Shown: in pieces, positions 34,801 to 46,800 of the stretch
Layout: every line of letters begins with the position of its first letter
How positions within the stretch are numbered: the first letter of the stretch is position 1
Assembly (NCBI GenBank): GCA_947044365.1
Contig: OX345648.1
Location: 1,944,501-2,008,500, forward strand
Source of the DNA: Petrosia ficiformis
Lineage: Eukaryota; Porifera; Demospongiae; Haplosclerida; Petrosiidae
Reading direction: 5' to 3'
DNA length: 64,000 bases
Position numbers and translations under genes: made by a program
Notes under the pieces: model-generated
The model's input: the letters and a program-made list of their open reading frames with translations, nothing else
Databases searched by the model: none
Told to the model about the DNA's origin: nothing

Positions 34801-37800
34801 CTGAAATCTCTGGTAATATATACATATAAGTTTTAATACACACATACCTATTCATAGTCTAGTGTTTTTATGACTACCATCATCATCTAGATGGCCAAAG
34901 ATTGTCTTTATGGTAGAGAACCGGCGAGTGGCGAAACTGGCAAAATCTGCTACATAATTATTATTATTTTCCAGACAAATCATTTTGTTTTGTTGAACTA
35001 TCACAATAATTCTAGCACTATTCCAATCACATTCATTGTAAAATTCGGGTCTACAAGTATCGAGATGATATCTTCAGTGGATACTATGAAAGAAGACAGT
35101 CTCAACGACAGCAAAGACTTGATCTCGAATTGGACGCCATTTTTATAAGTGTTAAACATTTAGCCACACGGAATTAATTGCGCGTGCACATTTGTGTCAT
35201 CAAAACATGAATGCTGTTTTCTCGGAAAAAAAAGGAACTGCCTGCTACGTAACCTACGTTGGAATCATAAACATAGTAATAAAGTTTGTGAGCAAATACA
35301 TTCTTAAATAATGAGCATAGTAATTATTGATATTAAAACCATGGTATACTGATAATATAATAAATATTATATGCTATGATAAGCACTGGAATGCCGAATG
35401 GTTGACACAGAGACTAGCACTACTTCTTGTGACAAAGCTGTAAATGAAATAGAAAACAGACATATTATACAAACATCTCAGGCTTCAATGATGAACTAGC
35501 CTCATAGCAATCTACACAAACTGATATTCAGAAATCATTTACCATTTCGAAAAATGCAATGGAAACAAGAATAATAAAAACATTTTCAATAAGAATGAAG
35601 GAAGATGTAGGGACGTCAAAACCCAAAAAGCATGCAACCAGGTTGGGAGGTTAACGTAGGACCTAAAATTAAACAAACCGCTTCCATATAACCCTACATA
35701 AGTACAGCTCTTCTCTTTGTATTTTGCTTTATAGCGGTGTAAGTACTTATGTAGGGTTATGATGGCCCGTAGGGCCATCCCTATAATTGCTTTCCACGGG
35801 GTTTAATGTATAATTATAATATATATATTTTCTTGTGTCACTTGCGCGACTATGCGTTGTATACGTAGTTAAGGAAGTTGCGTCATTCCTGGGGGCTTGG
35901 TCAATTAATGGGCGTGTTTTTTTGTCTATATACACTTGTATGTAAGTGGTTTGTTTAATTTTAGGTCCTACGTTAACCTCCCAACCTGGTTCGCATGCTT
36001 TTTGGGTTTTGACATCCCTACATCTTCCTTCATTTTTATTGAAAATGTTTTTATTATTCTTGTAATTATTATGAAGGGCAAGATTGACATGAAAATGGTA
36101 GATTATTCTATATTATAAACTTCATTAGTGTTTTCTTAGAACATCAGTTATTATTTTACAGAAAATCATTTTTCCTTTATTGGATGCCATTTGAAGATTT
36201 TGATAAGTATAACGCATGCATTTTAAACTTTCAACTTTATAGTATGTAGGTTTATGCTACTGATCTTTTGTGCTTTTCTTTTTAGCTATTGAGAACTTTT
36301 GTCAGCAAATAAATGAAGGAGATGAAAAGAAAAAAGATGAAAAGATCGAACAGTTGAAAGAGGAATTTCAAAAGAGTTATGAAGAAGGTGATACAAATTA
36401 TGTGTTATTTTGTTAAAATTCCAATAAAGGACTAAATGTACATAAACTATTCGAAGCAAGTTTCATATACATGTACATGTACAAGGGCGTACCTAGCAGG
36501 AAAGCCTACCCTGAAATTTTGAACTTATTTCTTAATTACTTTTCAAAATATTGTATAATTAATATTAAAATAATTTATATACTTACAGAATAAATAATAA
36601 TGATAATTATGTTGGAAATATAATTGTTTTCCCGACAACTTTTGATTCTTTTCAGTAAATCTACCTGAGATCACTTCCACCATCATATTAAACAAATAGG
36701 TTGGGTTGGTCAATTATTATGAGTACTATCGATTGACCCTACGCCTCATGAATAATTAATTAGAAAAACCTTTCGGCACGCTATGCACTCACTTTTTACA
36801 TGTACATGTAGATTGTATAATTATAATATTATAAATTATTTATTATAATTATATTTATTATATATATATATATATATATATATATTTGAGAATCAGTGTG
36901 TTCATGTGAGAATCAGTATTATTTGATTTTCACGTTTTACCAGATGCTTACGACCAACTGTTCATTTTTTAGTGGTCTTGTGCAAGAAGCTAACAAAATA
37001 TGGTACAAACCATTTTTGGAAAGAAAAATTGAAAACCAAATAAACGTGTTCAGTCACACACTCTTGTTAAGGTGGCACTTGGCAATTTATGAGCAACAAC
37101 TTTTAAAACTTGTTTTTCACCTCTACTTTTGATAGTCTTATTGACCTCTACACATAGAACTGATCTTGTATTGATAGCGCTCTCTGTTTCATAGCAATTC
37201 CATGCTGTTTGTTTCAGCTAGATTTTACTCTCATAATGTACTACACAGCAATGGTCTCCTTTTAAAAATACAACTTCTAGGATCTCTGAAACAAGCAAAA
37301 CTTTCAGAGATGTAGGGATGTTAAAACCCAAAAAACATGTGAACAAGATTGGGAGGCTAACATAGGACCCAAAATTAAACAAACCACTTCCATATAACCT
37401 TACATAAATACAGCTTTGTGTATTTTGCTTATAGCAGTGTAAATACTTATGTAGGGTTGTATGGAAGTGGTTTGTTAAATTTTGGATGCTATGTTAGCCT
37501 CCCAACCTTGTTCGCATGCTTTTTAGGTTTTGACATCCCTAAATCTTCTTTCATTTTATTCAAAATGTTTTTTATTGTTCTTTTATATATTATGTCAACA
37601 ACTTCGACATAATAACTCTGCATATGTATAGCTTAAGTAAAAGCAAATATAGACTTGTCATGTGGTATTGTTGATTTAATTTTGTTGCTGATGTATCATC
37701 AACCTGACCTTCTTTGCATGTCTTGATATAATTACATGTATAATATTAGACAAAATTAATATATTTATAAAATAGTACATGACGTCTAATGAATGTTTTC

Positions 37801-40800
37801 TTATTAGCAATTCAGGAAATTAAAAGTACATTTGAAAAGAATTTGGACTTGCAACTGAAAGAAAAAGATGAAGAGATAAGGAAATTGAAAACGGAATTGC
37901 AAAAGAGTTCTGAAGAAGGTGATATAATTATAATTTAACCACAAATTATTATTAAAATTCCTACAAAAGACATATTGTACTCTATACTTCGATTTATTGT
38001 CTGAAATTTCTGATATCAATAATGTCCAATTATGGATACCGATACTATAGTTTACAACACCTCTATGGAAATTACTGGTATTGCCCATCACTAATAATAA
38101 AATGTGTGGTACTTACAAAATGGTGTCCATTTGCCAGCAACTACTGACTAATCCCTTACTAATGTAATATTATACATTATGTTAACAACTTCCACATAAT
38201 AACTCTGCCTATGTATAGCTAGAGTAAAAGCAAATGTAGGGAGGATACTGTTGATTTAATTTTGTTGCTGATGTATCATCAACCTGACCTTTGCATGTTT
38301 TGATGTAATTACATGTATAATATTAGACAAAATTAATATATTTATAAAATAGTACATGACGTCTAATAAATGTTTTCTTTTTAGCAATTCAGGAAATTAA
38401 AGGTACATTTGAAAAGAGTGTGCTGGATTTGGACTTGCAACTGAAAGAAAAAGAAGAGATTAGAAAATTGAAAGAGGAATTGCAAAAGAGTTCTGAAGAA
38501 GGTATAATTTAACCACAAAATATTAAAATTCCTACAAAAGACATATTGTACACAAACTATCAGAAACAAATTTTATCACATAAAATGAAGAATAATAAAA
38601 ACATTTTTTCGTAATGAATCAGTATGTAGATAGAGAAGGCACAGGAACAAGATTGATATGGTACCTTAGCAACAAAATTAAACACCACTACCACAACTGT
38701 ACATAAGTATTGCTTATGCTTTTACTTCAGCTATATCAGAGAGTTCGGTAGGGATGACACGTGAAACAAATGGCCGCCCATACATTTCAATTGCAAGTGA
38801 TGAGCTGAAATCTCTGCTAAAATTATAGAGACAAATCTTAATAAACACATACCTTTTCATATCTAGTGTTTTTATGACTAACAACATCTTCTAGACAGCT
38901 GGAGATCATCTTTAAGGTAGAGAACTGGCAAGTAGCAAAACTAGCAAAATCTTCATTTTTATTATGAATAATAAATTATTATTTTCCAGACAAATCATTT
39001 TTTTGTTTGAGTCCAACAATGATTCTATCACCATTCCAATTGCATTCATAGTAAAATTCCGGTCTACAAGTATGGAGATGATATCTTCAGATACTATGAA
39101 AAAAGAAAGTCTGAACGACTGTAGAGAATTGAATGCCATTTTGATAAATTTATTCATTAATCAAGCCACATGGAATTGAATTGCGCATGCACATTTATGT
39201 CTTCACATCAGATGGGTTGCTCTGTAAAGGAAAGTTGGTTATGAAGCATTATTTGTAGGCAAATACATAATTATTTGTACAAATCTAATAATATTTAAAT
39301 AAATGAAAGCACCATAGGTGCTGATGCCTCGGTGCATGCATGTGTGCATTTATGGATAGCCAATTCAATTCAATTCAATGTTTTCATATTGAAAAAAACC
39401 AATATTGGGTGGGAAAATCATTGGTAACAACCTGACATAATGATTGATGAAGCAAGCTCTAGCACTAGCCATCCTCTGCTTATTCTTAGCTCTACGTACA
39501 CAAGACTCCTGCTCACTATCACAAAGTCTAGCACTAGCCATACATTTTTTCTTGCTTATACTAACACTCTTGGTAAAAACATAGCCACATTTCACACAAA
39601 CTAACCTTCTGCAATGCTCCACAGAGGAACACTGTGGACAGACCTTGCCTAACGCAGGCATAGCATACGATCAATAGTAGAACATGTGTCAAGTCTAAGC
39701 CACATGCGCAGTAAAGTTCAAAGTGCCAAATTTCAAATCAAGAAAAAATGACTTTATATCCATTGAAGCATTTATTTGTGCTTAAATTCCACCGACAGAC
39801 CAAATATAGCTGGAACACACACACACACTAGAAGACTATCGTATGTCCCGCTGCGCATGCGCACCGAGGCATAACTATTGTATACTGATATAGTTGACCT
39901 TCAATGAGGAACAAGATTCATGCCTGTATGTATAATTATGCTGGAAATATTGAGGTGTTAATGCAACTATGATTGTACAATTTCTTATGATATATCACTT
40001 GCAACAGTATTTATGCTTTCTACAAAACATATTCACAAATTATTCACCATTCAAAAAAAACAATGGAAATAAGAATAATAGAAAACATTTTCAATAAAAA
40101 TGGAAGAAGATGTAGTGATGTCGAAACCCAAAAAGTATGCGAACAAGGTTGGGAGGTTAAGATAGGACCCAAAATTAAACAAACCACTTCCATATAACCC
40201 TACATAAGTACTTAGACTGCTATAAAGCTAAATACAAAGATCTGTACTTATGTAGGGTTATATGGAAGTGGTTTGTTTAATTTTGAGCCTTACGTTAGCC
40301 TCCCAACCATGTTCGCATACTTTTTGGGGTTTGACGTCCCTACATTTTATTCAAAATGTAATTTATTATTCTTGTATAATTATGTACATGTAGGATTGTT
40401 ATGTGGAAATGGTGCTGCTAATGTACCATTTTCCTCATTGGCAAGTTTATACGATGCATATAGGGCATTGGAATTCAAATTTTTGATTTTGGAATTTTCC
40501 ATTTTTTGAATTGGAAACTGATGCTATTAAATGAATGAGAATTGAATTGCATGTTTTTTGAAAAGGAACATACATGTATTGCGTGGGATAAAGATTTAAC
40601 CGTGCTGACTGCTTATGTCTAAACATTTAATGTTATTACTTAATACGATGGTTGAATGTTGAATTCTGTTTGGGCTAAAATTCATTGAAATTTCTTGGAA
40701 ATAGTATAGATTTGCATGGAATTGTAGTGGAATTCATAATACTACCTGCAGTAATTGGAATGGAATCTGAGTTGGAATGGAATTGGAATTCCCTTAAATT

Positions 40801-43800
40801 TTAAATTGATTTACTGGAATTGAATTGAAGCATTTGTAATTTGAATCTGAATTGCACACCTTGTCTTAAATTCCAATGACCTGGTCTAAACAATGTTATA
40901 TAATACATTATACATATAAGTGTGTATACAATTATAAATTATATAATTTATATACAATTTATATTATTGGTGTACATTCATTAATCAAGTTCATTATTTA
41001 TTACAGATGTGAAACGTGATTTACATGGAAACACTGCTTTGCATGAAGCATGCAGATTAAACCGGCATAGCCTAGAGAAAGTAAAGTTACTTACACCAGT
41101 ATGTGATATTAATGCTGAAAATAATGAAGGAGTACGTCCGATTCATTTAGCTGCACAACTTGGTAACCTTCAAGTTGTATACCATTTAGTTAGCTGTGGA
41201 TGTGATGCAGCTGCTAAAGATAAGAGTGGTAAAACTCCTATGGATTATAGTACATCAACTAAAGTTAAAGACTTTCTCAGTAATGTAGTCTATGGAACTC
41301 CTTATATCCCAGGAAACAGTAAGGGTGAGTTGTATTTCATTCAACATTCATACACATTCATTCTTTATTTCATCACAGACGAGACACTGTTGTATCACAA
41401 TATCAAACGTTATCAGGCACTAAGGCAAGATGGGTATACCATGTTAAAGGTTATCAAATGTATACTAACAGGACCACCTGGTGGTGGTAAGAGTACATTG
41501 AAGAAAAGGCTCCTAAATGAATCACTTGGAGACGACTTGAGTACTGGAGTTGTCAATGCAGCTGTACAAGTGGACTCAATCCGTAAGTTAGATCAACAAG
41601 GTTTTATTGTTCCTAATATAAATGAAGATTCCGATTTGGAATGGAGTAAACAGGATGTGGACCAGGAAGCTGTATTCTTGATAAATACTATTGCTGAGCC
41701 AATTAGTAAAATAACTGACTCTGAGAATGACGAAACAAGTAGCACAGACTCTGAAAATGATGAAGGAAGTCATGATCTAGTCAGTGTATCAGTTGATACT
41801 GATGATCATCAAAAAATATCACAAAATGATGAAATTTCAACACCATTAATACACAAGAGAACAGAACAATATGAATTGAGAGTAAAGACACCTTCAGCTG
41901 CTGTTGAATGGATGGAAGAAGCCATTAAAGACCACAGTAGTAGTGGTGAACATGTACATCAATCACAATCTGAGATTGATGAAAAAGTAAGATCACATCT
42001 TCATGAAACATTAGAACAGGATAGTACAACACATGATGATGATCTCAAAACCAAAGCTATAGACGAAATATCAAAAGCTGTTGAGAAAATTCCTTCAAAA
42101 AAGAAACAACAATACATTTCGAATACACAGAATATTGATAAAGACAACCATGCTGTTCTACAAATAATAGATACTGGTGGACAACCTGAGTTTCATGAAA
42201 TGCTTCCTGCACTTATCACTGGTCCAGCTGTTAACCTACTTGTCTTCAAACTCACAGAGGACTTACAAGGTCGATATCCAATCACATATCGTTCATCAGA
42301 TGGGAATTCAGAGCCTTATCTTACATCCCTTAGTCACGAGGAAGTTATTTTTCGTTCTCTTTCCAGTATAGCATGTTTACGTTACAACACAGTTGGATGG
42401 AATTTTGATCATGACGAGGTGCCTGTGAAAGATGATTCTGAGCCTGCTGCCTTCCTCATAGCAACTTATCGCGACTGTGTAGATGGTGAGAAAGTAGACA
42501 CAGTGAATGATCACTTGAAACACAGAATACAGACAAGTGCTGAGTTGTGTCATCTTGTTCAGTTTTCTGCACCTGGTAAACCAGTATTTGCTATCGATAC
42601 TACCAGAGATAAAAAAGAGATTGAAGACTTACGAAAGTCACTTCACAGTGTCATTAACACAAAGTTCCAAGATATCAAGGTTCCAGTGTCATGGTGCGCA
42701 TTGAGTTTAAAGCTGAAGAGACGAAAGCAATCATTGTATACCTACCAAACATGCTTTAAACTAGCAAAAGAATCAGGAATAAAAGATGAAGACGACTTCA
42801 AAGCTGTTTTATGGTTCCTACATAACAGAGCAGGTACAATTATGTACTATCCCGATGTTGAAGGTTTGGAAGATATTATAATCACAAATATTCAACTTGT
42901 TTTCGATCGAATCACAGAGTTAATGACTAGCTGTTTCACATTCAAAAATCTTGGTCCTTCATCAGAGGAAGAATTTGATACCATGGGTATGTTTACAGAA
43001 TCTGATATTAGAGAGCTTTCCAAACGTAAAGGAGATCCCCTAACACCTAAACGTTTGGTTGCGCTATTAAAATACCTCCATATAGTTGCCGGTCCACTAA
43101 AAACAAAAGTTGGTCGCTCTACCAAGATATCATATTTCATGCCATGTGGTCTAAAACCAGCCAACATAGAAAGTGAACATAGAAATGAGACTTCCACTCC
43201 TGCCCCATTACTAATCTGGTTTGAATGTGGATACTGTCCTGTTGGAGTGTATTGTTGTTTGGTGGTTTATCTTCTGAGCCTCTCAGAACGGACAGAGTTT
43301 AAATGGGAATTGGCTAATCCTCCTCATTATCGAAATAAAATCACTTTCACAGTTAACAAACAATATGATCGTGTAACAATTCTTAGTCGTGCTACATACA
43401 TTGAAGTGTGGGTTGATCAAGCTCCCAGAGTGACAGCAGTTCCATTGAAGACATTATGTCAAGATGTTCGCTCTGTACTTGACCAGGGAATAAATGCCGT
43501 AACAAAAACTCTCCATTATTCTTACAACTCACAACATTATTTGGGGTTTCCATGTTGTTCATCATCTTCCTCGTGCCTACCTCCACATCCTGCTGTGTGT
43601 ATAGATGAAGAACCAGTGATGGCTAGATGTGTTCTCAATAAATGTGCAATGGTACTAAAAGATAACCATTCTATCTGGTTTGAGCAGGTATGTGAGGAAT
43701 AATATGATATGTATTTACTTTTCATCAAAAAGTATGCCCTCTAGGGTCATGTCACCATTCAAACAATGCTATTTTACATCAATGTTGAAAATAGTAACTC

Positions 43801-46800
43801 TACATTAACCAGGGTCCGTATTACAGAACAGTTGTGGTCTCTTCAAACTGAATTCATTAGTAGTCAGAGTCTCATGCTTCTACCAAATTACCACTGAAGA
43901 TGGCTATAGACAGATGAAAGCTTTGATTTATTCTAATTTGACTACCAGCGTATTTCAGTCTGCAGAAACTTCAACTGTTCAGTACTCTTTATTTGTTTAT
44001 ACAATGGAACCTCTACTAATGCAAACATTGCCAATAGCGGACACTCACCTTGTAGCAGACATGAGCACATGTACCAATCGACTTCGTTAAAATAATACAT
44101 TAGCTAATTGCAGACATATCTCAATGGACAGCTGCTGATTACAGATTATAATTATAACAAATAAACTTCTGCACTAACAGACAGTGGGTGGGGCCATAAT
44201 TAATCATGACCGAATATGTTAATGGGACAACAGTCCTAGTCTTGTCCCCAGCCACACCCACTACATGGAAAAGGGTCTGGTAGCAATTTCTTGGTTGTGC
44301 TGACTCAGCATGTCATGTGCTTATTTACCACAGAACACATCACATTACCGTAGACAATGTTTTTAGTTTGGGAGGTGCTAAAAAAAGGTTGATCTAGCCT
44401 TGAAGTGTAAGAGATTTGCTAAAAATAATGTTGATATCTTGCTCTGTCTTCTGGGAGCATATCCTCAGGAAAATGTTAATTTTTTATCCTTAGAAAGGGC
44501 AATATGATGCAAATCTGGGAGTAAATTTACACTTTGGTTTACGACAAAAAAAAACTCCTGATTTTTTTCATTTACGTCAAAAATGCCATCAAAATTGAAG
44601 AAAGAATAGAATCACACAGTTCTAATGTAATTCTTAACATTACATTAGGGTAATTTAAGAAAAACTTTCCATACAATGATACCCTTGATCAGTTCTTGGC
44701 CGTTTTACTTTAGAGAACACAAATAATTCCAGTGTCAGTGGCTAGCTATTTTGACACCATGTTTCACACGTGAATTTAATTTAATATTAATAATTAAATT
44801 TTAAATAAAAATTCATTTGTAATAATTATTTTTGCTAATAAATTTCTTGACCTGGAAATTTTGGGGTGCTTCAGCACCCCCAGGCACTGCCTTGTCTACG
44901 GCCTTGCATTATCATTCAAAATTGTGTGCTGCCCATTTCATTACCTGCCAACGGAATAGCCGCAACCTCTTCTATGCGAAGGGTGTGGCTACCAGATTAG
45001 TGAAAGCTGGGAAGAAGGTTTCCTAGCAAGCCTTGCTAAACATATGCCTGCCATTGAAGATGAGGAAGTAACAGATACAGAAGATCTAAACCTACTACAA
45101 CCTCCCCCAAATTAAGCTACTATATAGAAGCCAGAAACATTTTAGAAAGCCACTCATGCTTCACTGAAGCTTCATATACCAGATCTTTAAATGATTAATT
45201 AGCTGGTCTTCATTCCACTAATGCCAGAAAATGTACTCTACATTCATAGTTTCCTTCACAAGTAATTGTGGTATCTCAGATGTGTAATAACTACCAGTTA
45301 TCCTATTATTGACATTCATTATGATGTAGTTATAATCACGAATGTACATTATTGTTATTAAATGATATCATCATCGTTAAAGTCATTAAATTGCATAACC
45401 TATAGTGAAGGAATAAAGCGGTTAAAGGGGGGAATAAAAAAACTCTGAATAAAGGACACCTCCGATTAGCTGACAAAGGTGCTTGTCCCAATTATTCAGA
45501 GGTTCCACTGTACTCGTTTTGTACAGTTATCATGACAATTAATTACATACATAAATAAGTGTGTCTCTAATTGTGATACTTTCACACATCAGACTAATAA
45601 AATTATTCACATGTTCATTATTATTACACAGGTATCTGAAGATACAATATCCAGTTCTAATATAGACCAGTCTCATGATAGTATTCTGACTATGTCATTA
45701 GGTACGTGTTTCCCTGTCTCATGATAGATGTATTGATGTAAGGGGGTGGTGCATTTGCAATTTTTATGTGGGTCATCCCGGCTTTCAACAGGGTTAATCT
45801 ATACATTTTCCCATGGGTTCAATATGCATACATTGATTGAACCCATGGGAAAGCAATCATAGGATTGACCCTACGGGCCACAACAAGAACCAGTAAACAG
45901 AGTGGACTAAACAAATAAATAATTATAATTAAAGGTTGTTGTGTCTCGGATATTGTCAACAATGAATGATCGATCACCTTAAATAATCAATATCTTATTA
46001 CAATATTCAAGATTTATTTTTTTACATCGAAACACCCATTTTTCTGGTGAATCATACATGTGGTTAATAGTTATAAAGTAATAACTAGTAATGGTGATAT
46101 GATACCAGAATTACTTGATTCTTGCGTTCCAAGGTCCCATTTACTTGAATCGAGTTACATGTACCTATTCTGGAATTGAAACCAATTTCAAAACTCCCAT
46201 ATCACCCCACTGCTTTTAGCAAATTGAACCACACCTTCAAATGATATTTGTTTGAAGTAGGCTGAATTATGTTTTATCATAGCAAAATTGTGGCAGAGGT
46301 CTCAAAGTTCATTATTATTAAATAGTAGACCCATAGAATATCATATTGTTGTACCTGGTCAGTAGCTGAACATGACGATGTAGTTGCACACACGCGCAAT
46401 TCACAAGACTCATTTAGTGCTTGATTCCACCGTTATAATTACTTGGTATATTGAATCCAGTACCCCCCTCAATAATACTGAAAACAAACCTAATTGTAAG
46501 GTGTGCCTTCAAGTTACTATACAGAAAAAGGTGCATGCATAATTGATTGCAAATTAACAATTGAAATCGACATATGTATAATGTAAGATGCATAGACTGT
46601 TGATATTATTATATAGGTACAGATGATTTAAATGATGTGTGTAAAGCTGTGTCTGATTGTGTTGAGTGGATGGGATTAGGTCTAGAATTGGGATTAAAAT
46701 ATTTAATACTACAAGAGATTGTAATTAAAAGACCCAGAGACGTTCCGAGTTGTAGGAGAGATATGATAGCAGCATGGTTGAGGAATTCGAAGAAAGATAA

